Source: Filobasidium wieringae
Lineage: Eukaryota; Basidiomycota; Tremellomycetes; Filobasidiales; Filobasidiaceae
Assembly (NCBI GenBank): GCA_001600055.1
Contig: BCIV01000002.1
Span: forward strand, 934,287 to 998,286
Length of the DNA: 64,000 nucleotides
Direction: 5' to 3'
The notes under the pieces were generated by a model. That model ran no database searches and was not told the origin of the DNA. It saw only the letters and a list, made by a program, of their open reading frames with translations. Within the stretch, counting starts at the first letter, position 1; every line of letters begins with the position of its first letter. Shown here one piece after another: positions 32,979-44,310 of the stretch. A program made the position numbers and the translations under genes.

Positions 32979-35900
32979 ATGTGGACCCCTGAGCTGACTT
33001 ACAATCCCTGGTCGAGTCCAGTTACCATGGCCGTCGATGGGGTCGACCTGGTTACATCGACACCCATACCACCGAGGCAGGTTGTCACGCCTGTCAACGG
33101 GCCTATCACTGCAGTAATGGATTCCATGTCGCCGTTTCTTGTAGAAGAGGATACACCGGGTCCGGACATACATATGATCGACACCACTACAGGGGAGAAT
33201 TGCAACAATACAGCTGCTGAGCAGATAGAGGCCTCTGTATATGGCGCATCAACTGATAGTAGTCGAAAGGAGACAAAAGCCAGAGCATTGCCCCTGGAGA
33301 GTGCATCAAAGAAGAAAGAGAAATCTAGCAAAAGGAGAAGGACTACAGGCCGCCCGTCAACGGATGATGAATTCAAAGCATCATACCGAGCGTCCTCTCC
33401 CACGTCTTCTCATGATGGATTGGAGAGAAGGCTGAGAAGGAACGCTCCAAGGGGGTCAGTCATTCGGTGCCTTGATAAAGGATGACAGAAGGCTCATGTT
33501 TCTTCTCGTATCTGTTTAGGAGCACAATAGGAGGAAATCGCAACGTAGACGGCACGATACCATCCTCCATTACGATACCCGAATTCAACATGCTTCCACC
33601 TTCTTCTCCCACGGCATCTGCAGCAGATGACCCGTCCCTTATACCATATGCCTCGCCTCGGTCTATGTTTCGTCCTCCTCCGTCCGCTGCATTAGAGATC
33701 TTTACCAAACCACCCTCTCCTAGCTTCCGGCTCGCATTTCGAGGGCAAATCATTGGCGAATTACCAGCATCAGCTTCAACAAGCAGCACGCTCACACCCC
33801 TTCCTAACAGTATCTCCGGTGCTTCAATTCATCATCCTATAGGGAGTACTAGCACGACGAACGAAATCGATCCCGCAGTGGGCGATCAACGACCCTTTGC
33901 GCTGGCAGTTCCTCCTGAAAATGACAGTCAGGCTGGCTCTAGCAGGGGGGCCGAGAGAGCTATCACGCCCCAGATGAATATGCAAACAAACTTGCGAGCT
34001 AGTAGAAGGAGCTTAGTTGGCAATGATACATCTCCTTATGCGATCAAAATAGCACCGAAAACTACGGGAAAACGAAAAGGGAAAGCTAAAGCGAGCGATC
34101 CCGATGGTATTCTTGAAGCTGTGGTAAGCACAATTCCTGTCTGATCTTGTTAGTCATATGGTAACGCTCATATTGAACATATTTCTGCTTATATCAGCCA
34201 AATCACGATTACTGTTCAGCTTGCGGGGGCATCGGCAGGTTTTTGTGCTGTGACGGCTGCCCGAGATCTTTTCATTTTATGTGTTTGGAGCCACCCCTCA
34301 ATATCGACGAGCTCCCACAGGAAGATGAGTGGTTCTGCAAGCAGTGCGACCTCCGAAAGCATGTGAGTGCGGACGTCTAAGGATGTCCTGTTCGGCACTA
34401 ATATAGGGATGCACTGTTCGCCATCATAGCCCAAGTCAGTCCCATCGTATGACGGCATATTTGGCAAGCTTCTCAAAAATGTTGAGCGATCTAATCCGCG
34501 GGAGTTCCGTCTGCCTGATGTCATACGAAACGCCTTCACAAATGGTAGGTGGATCGTTCTTCAGCCTTCTCTCGATTTCAACGTGAAGCTCATCGAAGCA
34601 AGATAGTGCAAACACAGTTTGATGGAGCGTATCTGGAGAATCACGAGCAAAAGCCTGTCAAGTTTGAGTAAGAGCTTGCCTCTGGTGTTGATTCATATCG
34701 CCATACTGATTCCGAGTGTCTCAGTCGTGCTGGATTTCCGGAAGAAGGCGATATATATCGTCTGAAATCTAAGGGACAGTCTGTGATTTGCTTCAGGTGC
34801 AAAGGCTCCGCAGCTCCCGTTGGAGCAGGGGTAGCTGCTGGTATAGCGAAAGGTCGGCGGATGCTTTCGTGCGACTATTGCGCTTTACACTGGCACCTGG
34901 ACTGTCTCGATCCTCCTCCGCCAACGATGCCTCATCCTCTGCGAAAATGGATGTGTCCCAACCATGCACAAGCCCTATTGGTAAGCCCTATTCCAATTGA
35001 ACGTGGTTGGTTCAGCCCTAACAGAAGATCGAGCTATAGCCGAAGAAGCGGACTCTCAAACATGGCATGACAGAAGAAGTAGTCACTCAACCCGGAACAC
35101 GCAACAACGGAATCGTGGAGATCTTTGATCCGGAAGCGGAAAAAAAGCGCCTGGAATACGAAGCCGCATTCATCAACGGCAAACGGTACAAAGTCCCCGA
35201 GCGGATAATCCATTTAGACTTCTGGAATAAGATTGGTCGGAGTGCTATGTGCGTATATGCCGATCAAGACCAAGATATCTGCAACTCATATCCCCTCTAC
35301 CTCTAGGGCGCTAGATTCGCCTACACTCGCAGCGCAGCATAGCAAGGAATCCATATTTGGAGGTCAATCCCCGTTGTCAACAGCACCATCCAGTCCTACC
35401 TCAGCGGCGCATCCACTTTCACCAGCACGAGAGAGCTCGGACTCACAGTTCCGAATAGATCCAGCTGTGATTCTTGCCCTTCTAGACATGCCTCGAGGAT
35501 CGCCGCTGATGACCGCTTCGACGGCTTATGACACGAATCATACTAGACGACTAATCGTTCAAGAGATGGACCAAGAAACACTTCCAAAGGAGGACCAGGA
35601 GGTTATTCGAGACTCGCTTGAAGACATACAACAGTACCCATACCAAGAGATGGACCAAGAAGTAGATCAGGGGGTGGAGGGGAAGAAGGATCAGATCATG
35701 GATCAAGGGATGCATTTGCCGACTGAAACATTAGAAGAGGAGCCAGGAGAGAGCTCAGCGCTACCGGACTCGATTCTAACATCCTCAGAGCAGGTGGTAG
35801 GAATCGTCCAGCAAAACACACTTGTTGCGCCCCTCGACGCAGAAGGAGAACCCTTAATAAAGACCGCCATCGAGTCTGGACCACTCCAAGAGTCAACGTA

Positions 35901-36770
35901 CACACTGCTGCCCGCAGAGACGTTCATACAGTCAACGCCGCATACCTACAACGACCAGAAGGAGTCGGATGAAGATTATCCAAGAGATGAGCTCCCCGTT
36001 GTGCTGCCGGATCCCACACATGGAATTCCACTCGATCCGCTTCTTCAAGAAACGGAAGTGGATCCCAGTATCGCTCACCAAACGAACGAGTACGAGTTGC
36101 CCAGCTTTGAGACTCTGATGCAGAACCAACCTGGCGACTTTACGTTTCCGGAGACTCGCCAAACAAGCTCCTTTGGCTCCATAGCAAACTTTACCCAAGC
36201 GTTCCCTGAAGTGGCTTCTTATAATCAAGGTAGTGAGAAGCCAAACACGCCGAGAAATAGAGATCGGCTTCGACCGATCGCAGCGAAACCACCTACTAAG
36301 CTACCCGGTTTGATCCTGCAGCCATCTGAGAATGGTGGCCGTTCAGTGGAAGCGCCGATGGAACCGGTAAGGTCTTCCTTCGTCTGTATCTGACAGAATA
36401 CTAACGCAATCCTGATGCAGATGGCCGAACTCCCTCCTTCGACCCGCAAAGAAACTCCGCCAATCCCTGCCATCTTGCCTGAGAAGGTACTTATCTACAG
36501 CCATGCTTAAGCGCTATGTTTCAGATTGCTGATAATTTGCCACAGCTTACGGCCCCTGAACCGTTACAAGCTTATTCTAACCCCCAAATGCGACGTCCGC
36601 GACCAACCGCGATGGTTCAAGGCTCGACACCCAGAAAGATCTTGCCGTCAACTGCAATGCCGCAAACAACTCCGACCAAAATAACGCTGAAACTCCCCGG
36701 CCAAAATGAAGTCATTGCCAGACTGGCTTCGGCTAGAGCCAACGGGAAAAATATCTCGACAAAGTTGTGA
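32979..36770 (+). CDS. RCO1: Rco1/PHF12-like PHD-finger protein (Rpd3S HDAC subunit)
   Basis: Ten exons: 32979-33454, 33520-34123, 34198-34362, 34430-34582, 34618-34667, 34725-34980, 35040-35248, 35307-36366, 36421-36486, 36546-36770. The sum is 3264 nt, giving 1087 aa. Rco1 proteins recruit the Rpd3S deacetylase to transcribed chromatin. PHD finger 1 (about 363-412) has CSACGGIGRFLCCDGC, then HFMCLEPP and WFCKQC. A Sin3-binding-type segment follows (YDGIFGKLLKNVERSNPREF). The second zinc finger (about 495-560) has CFRC, CDYCALHWHLDCLDPPPP and WMCPNHA. PKKRTLKHGM and RNNGIVEIF match the conserved block downstream. The long C-terminal tail is acidic, with MDQE repeats. Intron 4 must be only 35 nt (34583-34617) to keep the frame; this junction is the least certain. 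ATG at 33027 is an alternative start. Confidence 0.88.
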
Positions 36771-36865
36771 CGCAGTCACACGTGTTTATTTCTCTGATAG
36801 AGCTATTCCGTCTGCTACCTCTGTACACTTCATATGTGGCAACGCATAGGCAGCATCGCATCACC

Positions 36866-39800
36866 TTATACAATCGATAGCATACTGAAACGTGCAGAGG
36901 GTTTCACGATAGGCACCGGAGATATATACTCATTGCCACTGACGGCGACGCCTAGCGGCAGAAGACTCGCAAATCGTGCATCAGATGGCTTCCTGTTGAA
37001 GTCCTGCGCGAAAGCAGAGAGCACCGGGAAAAGGTGAAGCTGGTTGCGTTGAAGAAAGGTGTTTGCAAGATCCTGTGTCAAAATAAATGTCAGACCGATG
37101 GAGACATGCATGTACCACATTAACGCACGGTCAGTTGCTGCGGATCATTCTTCGCTAGCGCCTCAAGCACAGACCGTACAACGGTTTGTTCGTCAGCTGG
37201 GACCTCTGTAAACAGCAGTAAAGCTCGCTTGGAGAAGGTCTGGACAACGTCTTGCTCTACTGCTGCTCGGTAGCTACCAGGTATGCCGCTGTCAAGCATT
37301 GAAGCAGCGATAGAGCGCAATGCGAAGAATAGTCCGTTTTCAAGATCTGCTTATATAAATTAGCGAGAGGTTGCAACCTTTTAGGACTTCACTGCTTACC
37401 AGTAGTAGCAGTCTCTACTATCCGCTTTGCGATCGCGTCATTCATGGTGTTCACAGCACGTGCGACTATACTTTCCCGCCATGCAGGAAGAGCGGAGGCG
37501 TAAGCGGTATCGAGTTTTGAACCGACAGCTAGGATGTTTTGCTTTCAGTTCTTAGGCTAATTCAGTTGAAAGGGATATTGCGAGCTCACCATCGATAGAT
37601 TGTTTGGACAACAGCAAAGTCGGTAAAGCTTTTGAAGTGGCAAGTAACGCAATAGCGAGTCGCGCAAGGAACAAGCATGTATGCGCCTGATTTGTGTTAT
37701 TCGAAGAATCTGATTGATTCTCTTTGGTAGTAGCCTCGATCAAGGCGTCTGCTATTCCAATCGTTGTGTTTTTCGCCGCTTCTCGATATTGCCCAAGTAG
37801 CACGTCTTCTCCAGTCTTCTTCAGACATTTCACATCGTTTCTCATGCCTTTGGCAGTTTGTTCGAGCGACACTAGACGGTCATCTAGTAAAGGCGTTCGA
37901 CCTTCCAGTCTCTGCCGTAAAGCAGAGCGGAAATCCCGTATGCTCTTCACGCGATTCACTCCTCCCCGGAGAGAGGGGAAGTCGACAGGCGAGAAGAATT
38001 CGACGGACAAGTGGTAGTCTAGGACAAGTTGGTCAGCGAAGGTCGCCGCGTTCAAATCTCGCGAGAACTAACCTTGTTCGCTTGCATTTCCATCCCGTAT
38101 CGACCTCAAATCGCTGCGCAAGCCATCTGAAAAGTCCTGTATCAGTTCAGCAAGACGATTTTGCCATAGCTCTTTTGCTTTGTTAGCGAAGCTGTCAGTC
38201 AAAACAACTTGTAGCTTTTGCACGTTGTCCTGATGGAATTCGGCAGATCGCGAAGTAACGAGTCCTTCAAGTGCCTCGAGGGTACGCGCACGGACTGTCC
38301 AGACCTCGGTGATAAAGTTGATGTATTGTAGCCAACTACTGGTGCGCGTCCGGAAATGTTCAAAAGCCTTTTCGATCCAAGCATCCAAGCGGCCTGATAA
38401 CTTTTGGGTCAGGCTAGAGTCTTCTGTAGCAATTGAGCCAATAAATGGGCTGAATCCCTGAATACTCTGAGGCAGGTATGTTTGAAGAATCTGTGAGGCA
38501 GGCATCGATCGCAGGAGTGAGGCGGATGATACCGTAGAGACCGCATCAGAGGTTTGACCAGAGGTTGACGAGGAACTTTGCATGCGTTTGATGGCGGATT
38601 CGATCAAGCTCTCGCCCTGATCCGCCAAAAATATGCCTCGAACAGAGGCTACGGTCTCAAGCAGAACTTTAATGCTTTCGTGAAACACCTTGAATCCTCG
38701 TTCCTGTTCCGAGACTCGCCGTTTCTCCTGCAATCGAGCCTTGCGCGTCTTAGTCGGATCCTCGCCGACACTGGGAGATCGATTGCGAAGTCCAGCTTCC
38801 CGATGAGGTACGGGAGATAAGCCCCTCAATACTTCCGCAGCGTTCAATCGAGAATCTTTTCTGGCATGTCTCGACTGCTTGCCGTGTCGAGGTAAGTCTT
38901 CGAGAGGAGCCATCGACCGTCCAGTTCTCTCATTTGATGAGCCAAAGTTGAAATTCACCATTCCTGATCGGTTACGCGATTGCAAGTGGGTAGTATGTAT
39001 TTGTTGCAGCATCTTCAGTCTTTGTGTGAGGAAGATGTCGAGAACCTCTGGTAGTGGGTCCGAGCGCGGTTCGAGCAGAAGAATGGCAAGCAAGGATCGC
39101 ATGACGTCCTAGATAAAATCGGGATATAAATGAAGATGCTACAACCAAGCAGAGGGCATACCGATGACTCACCTCATGCGAACTCAACATATCGGTATCT
39201 TGTTGTCGTAAAGCAGCAGTCGCTCTCTCAGCAATTTGACTACGAAGTGGAGCTAAAGCATCCCACTGCTTCTGCACGAGGGGAAGGAGCCTCTGTCAAT
39301 GTAACTACACAAATCAGCTCGTGAACTATTTATCAGGACGGCTTCGAGCATACACTCGCCTGTTGCGAACCCTGATCAGCAGATCCCGTTGAGGAATTAG
39401 TCAACTCTTCCTTAACTACTCTAGCTAGAAGCCACAAGTAAGCAGCCTCCAAGTACTGTCCGGCAGCCAAGTAAGAATATAAAGCTTCAGAGGTAAGAAG
39501 AAGGTTTACGGTCAGCGTTTTAGAACTTGACAAGATTGACTAACTACTTCATTACTGACCTTCAGGAACATCGAGAAGGAATTTGACAGATGCTGCGGTT
39601 GGTAACTGATTTGAAACGTCTAAATGGTTAAAAGCGAGATTAGCAATCGCATATAAGATCGAATTCCGTTCTATATTCACCGGTATCAGGGGTGTATTTC
39701 TGTTCTATCTGCGTGCTAGTACGTCTTGAACTGAGAGGTTCGGGTTGAGGAAAGGAATCTTGTAGAAGTTTATCCCTCGGGTCTGAACATATCTGCTCTA

Positions 39801-40390
39801 TCCTTTCAAGAGTAGTGGAGAGTTTCAGGGAAGAATCGCGGATTTGGGAGATTTGGGAGGTCGATAGAAGGAGATCTCGATATCGCTCGCTATTAACGTA
39901 GAAATCCCATAAGACTTGGATCGCTCTAAGTACTTGTTATTCATACATATACTCACCTGACCATAGTCCTCAGTTCACCTTGTTTGCCAGCCGCACTTGT
40001 CCGCAAGATGTCTTCCACCTTCTTGACCTCTTTGACGTTCAGCTGTCTAAAGACATCGTCCGGATCCATGGACGCCCAATGACCGTCCTTGCCACCTATT
40101 TGACCTATACTTCTATGTTGCACCCCGCTTCTCCGCCCCGTTCGATCAGATGCTATACTCGCAGCATAGTTGGAGAAAGCCCGACTTTTATTTCGGGCAT
40201 GTCCGTTCAAATGGTTATTGACGGTATGCAGAGTCTGGTTCGAGGACCTTCTGCGCGATGGACCTGGCCTGTGTAGTAATTCTTGCGATGCTGATGCTAG
40301 AGGGGTACTCGGTGATAGAGGTGACATGAGTGGAGAAGGGTTTTGAGAGGGGTTCGCGAAGGTGTGACGTGGGGAAGGTGCGAATGCCAT
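36866..40390 (-). CDS. COG1: Conserved oligomeric Golgi complex subunit 1
   Basis: Multi-exon gene starting at the ATG at 40390 (MAFAPSPRHTF) and ending in LSIV plus TAA at 36866. COG tethers vesicles for retrograde intra-Golgi transport. After a disordered S/P/R-rich head (1-100) comes the Vps51-type signature: DPDDVFRQLNVKEVKKVEDI, LRTSAAGKQGELRTMV, SERYRDLLLSTSQI and IRDSSLKLSTTLERIEQIC. EALYSYLAAGQYLEAAYLWL follows, and long helical stretches run to the end (LRSQIAERATAALRQQDTDM, LPEVLDIFLTQRLKMLQQIH, WLQYINFITEVWTVRARTLE). About eight to ten GT-AG introns of 50-70 nt; I resolved only the 5' ones with confidence. Its 3' end lies 96 bp from the RCO1 stop, and its 5' end is 299 bp from NIC96. 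Confidence 0.88.
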
Positions 40391-40689
40391 GATGGTCAGT
40401 ATCTAGATCCTTATCCACGACACTTGAGAGGAGCAGACCAGCCTCCAGATCAACCAGTTGCCAAGGCAGCGCAGTTAAGTCTCTTGGACCAGCAAGAAGC
40501 TTGTGTCGAGAATGAGGATTGATGTTTGAGATATGAGAGAGGTCATATCGGAAGCATACCCATAGAGTCAAAATGGATATGCGTTATTGAAAGATGAATG
40601 ACCTGCCTCGCTACAAACATCTCTTGACGAATTCAAGCGTGTCCACTCTTTCTTGGTTTCAAGTTGACACAGATCTTACTGAAAACGCC

Positions 40690-43600
40690 ATGTCTTCTCT
40701 TCAAGCATTGGCTAACGAGTCTTACAGCTTCTTGCCCCCTGGAGCTCGACCGGACGGTATTCCTCAGCTCAACTCGGGATTAGATGACATCCTCAGCGGG
40801 AGTGCTAAACTTGCTAAAGCGAGGAATGGATCGGGTCTTGGAGGAGGAGTAATCGGATCGAGGGGTGGAAGTGGTTTGAGGAGCAGTACGGCTGTTGCTC
40901 CTAGTGCTGGAGCTGTCGATGCTGGAGCGTAAGTCAGGCGATCGTTACGGACAGGAGGATCAATTTGCTGATATCTAGCACCGCAGTGCCTACTTGCTTG
41001 CTACTCACGGAGTCAATGCACCCTCTCTTTCCTCCCAAATCAACCATCTCACTCAAACTCTCCCTTCTCTGCCTCAAGGGCCCGTTCAGAATGCTCACGC
41101 TTCTCATTCCGAGGCTCCCTTGGTACCTCTTCCTACTTATCTACAACAACACAAGGAAAAGATCATCCTGAGCGCTATTTCTGATACACTCCGACGAGCC
41201 GTGAGGGACAGTGAAGAACGATGGATAGATCGGTGCGATAGGGAGTGGAAATCTCAGAGGGCGAAGATCTTGGAAGAGATGGGTGTTGGTAGTAACGGTG
41301 CGACTCAAGGAAGTATGGGAGACTCGACTATGGGGAAGAGTCGATTTGGCCAAGTAAGGGTCTTGCGTGCAGGTTGCTAAGTCATATCTGTTATCTTACT
41401 GATTATTTTCGATCACTCATAGTCTACCATGAAGGCAGCCATGTCGGCATCTACTATTGGAGCATCTCGTCTCGGTCAATCAGCAAATGGAAGCGGTGCC
41501 AACGCGCTCGAGGCCATCAATGCCCAAAAACGTATGATGGAATACGATAGCGTTGTCAAGTCTCTCAACGCTCGACGAAAAGAGAAGAAGCCTTTCCCAA
41601 TCGTCAATCATATGAAGGAAAAGGTCAACTCCGAGAAGATCCCCGATCTTAGCGGAACCTATACTTTACTTGCCGAACTGCTCAATGAGAAACCAGACGG
41701 ATCTGCTCCTGGCGAAAGAATCTATGCACGTGGATACATGGCGGAAGATTCTTCTCGAGAACGATGTGAAGTCCTCACCAAGCTCGTTGCGAACGGAACG
41801 AACTGGTTGGAAAAGATCTTTGCTAATCATGTGACCAAGACATTGGCGGATAACGCAAAGGAGATCCCAGTTGGAGGAGTTCCTGGATTTAGGAGCAAGG
41901 TCTCTGCCTATGTCGGATACAAGTTCAAGAGTCATCCTATCGCTAATCAGCTGGAGGTCAGTCTCGAGCAACACCTCGTGCACAAGAAAGATTTCTCTGG
42001 ACTGACATTCTTGCTTTGTTCAGAAAATCGCCAACTCGTACTTCTGGGCTGAGGTTTACTACTTGCTGAGAGCCGGAAAGGCGGAGGAGGCTTTGGAATT
42101 ATGTCAGGAAAAGCAGCATGCTATGAAGAGGAAAGATCGAAACTTCTCGGAGACATTCCGAGCTTGGGTCTCCAGTCCTGACAGGACGTACGTATATGCT
42201 TGGACGAAGTTTGTTTTCTAAATGACTGCTGACTTGTTGACAAGCAGGTTGCCCGTTGAGATGCGTGTAGCTTTTGAAACCAACTTCAACGCCAATATCA
42301 AACATCACATTCCTAAGGGAGATCCTTTCAAATACGCAGTACATAAACTTATTGGACGTCAGGAGATTCACAAAAAGAACATTCCCGAAGTGATCGTTAC
42401 TACCGAAGATTGGATGTGGTTGCAGCTTAGTCTCGTGCGGGAGGTACCTAATGTCGGCTCCAGCTTGGCTGGCAAGGGCGCTGTGTACGGTCTCAAAGAG
42501 CTTGGTACTTTGGTCGTCAAGTATGGAGAGGATGATGTTATCAACCAGAGGATTCGTCCTCTTGTGTACTTCCAGCGGTTGCTTCTTACAGCTCAGTTTG
42601 AAAGAGTGAGCCGGACCTTTTATACATATTGGTGATAAACGCTAATGGTTTTCCGTTATAGGCTATCGCCTTCTTGTATGAGAATGGGCTAGAAGTGGAT
42701 GCTGTTCATTTCGCCATTGCGATGACCTATTATGGTCTACTGAGAGTTCCAGATGCACGAAACCAGTCCGAGACCGAAATCTGTAAGAACTACTGGTTAT
42801 CGGCTTGTTTGTCTAGACCTGCTAAAGGTGGTGCCTCTAGTCACTGGCAAAGCGGCTTCTACACCTGTAACAGCACAAAGCTTTATGGGCACCTCTGGCA
42901 CTGCTTCCGCCAACTATGAGATCACGCACTGCAACTTCGCTCGTTTGATACAGCGATACGTTCGCAACTTCGTCCGGATCGACCCTCCTGCTGCTTTACA
43001 ATATGTCTACCTCATCTCATTGAACGCGGATGCTCCCAACACTCTTGGCGAGGAGCAAGTACAAGCTTGTTGGGACATGATACAAGCTGTCATCTTGGAG
43101 ACCAGGGGTTACAACCTGGTGCTGAACGAGCAGGGATCGGATGGCCAGCCCGTGGTAAGCTGCTTCTCAGAAAAGACCTGTCTGGAAGTGTACTAAAATC
43201 AGCCGCCCTTACAGCCCAGCGTGTTGATGCGAGATGTCAAACTTGTCAAAGTCCGCAACCCGGACGAAGCTGTTCGCGACCTCATCGCCAAATTGGCGGC
43301 ATCAGCACCTGTTGACCTGCCGCTCAACGACCGTATCGAGCTGTACAAGCTTGCTGGCCAATCCGACAAAATCATGGATGCCATCAACAAGCAGTTGTCA
43401 GATTCGCTCGACCAGCCAGGCTCTGGAGAAGAGGCAGATGGACAGGATGACTTGCTGACCTACGTTAAACACAAGCTCGATGCTTTGCGACGCGACGGCA
43501 TTCAGGTCAGCAGTGCCGCACAGACCACTGCTGGTCAACTGCAAAAGCTTCGCGAGGCCAAAGGATGGACTGAGAAAGCCAACTATGAGAAGGCCCTTGC

Positions 43601-44105
43601 TGTAAGTCTCTGCACTTCGAGCAGTCTTCAGGCAACTAAGTCGGACGTCATATATAGGCCGTACAAGAGACCGGCCTCCTTCCTCTTGATAAAGATGTTC
43701 CAGGCATTACCCGAGCTGCAGAGGACTTCAAGCATGTCAACGAGACCGTCACCCGCAAGATTGATAAGGTCCTATTGATGACGATGAACGCTATTTTCGA
43801 GTTGAACCAGCGTTTGAAGGCGGGGCCTTTGAACGGGGATGCGCAAGATGTGGGTAATGTTCCCTTTAAGTATGAACCGAACAAGGCTGACCATCTAGCT
43901 TGTTCTGACGTAGCGAATGCAGCGTCTGCGCAAACAAGAGCGGGGCCTGATGATGTTTGCGGGGATGCTTCGGTATAGGCTAAGCAGCGAGACTTATGCA
44001 CAGTTGGCTCATTATGGTCAGTGCACCCTCCTCCCAAATCGATTGGCCCAAACCGCGATTGATTTCCTCTTCTATGCGCAGACGCATTCTTCTGAATATG
44101 ATAAA
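40690..44105 (+). CDS. NIC96: Nucleoporin Nic96 (Nup93 family)
   Basis: Eleven exons: 40690-40928, 40987-41353, 41423-41956, 42024-42187, 42248-42605, 42662-42782, 42817-43154, 43215-43601, 43658-43849, 43923-44016, 44092-44105. The sum is 2808 nt, giving 935 aa. Nic96 is an inner-ring scaffold linker of the nuclear pore. The N terminus (MSSLQALANES) and a Gly-rich linker precede an all-helical body. Family segments are KIANSYFWAEVYYLLRAGKA, IGRQEIHKKNIPEVIVTTED, WMWLQLSLVREV, GLEVDAVHFAIAMTYYGLLR and NFARLIQRYVRNFVRIDPPA. The start at 40690 was preferred because SLQ-LANES is a normal opening. An in-frame ATG at 40594 would add 32 aa. The last coding exon is 14 nt (C terminus YDAFF). Head to head with COG1, so a shared promoter is likely. 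Confidence 0.92.
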
Positions 44106-44310
44106 ACCGAACGGGAATCTCAATGAGAACACGATAGCAATGTTGCTTATGTATTTCATAACGTCAAGAATGATGACAATCTGGTTTACGCTTCCCTTTG
44201 ATGTGCCGTTGGAGGCATCTCGATACAAATCCTGAACAATACGATGCAGGTGTAGTTGGATACAAGTTGTGTCTATGATGTGTGTGGGGTGTCATAAGTC
44301 GTCAGGTGGC

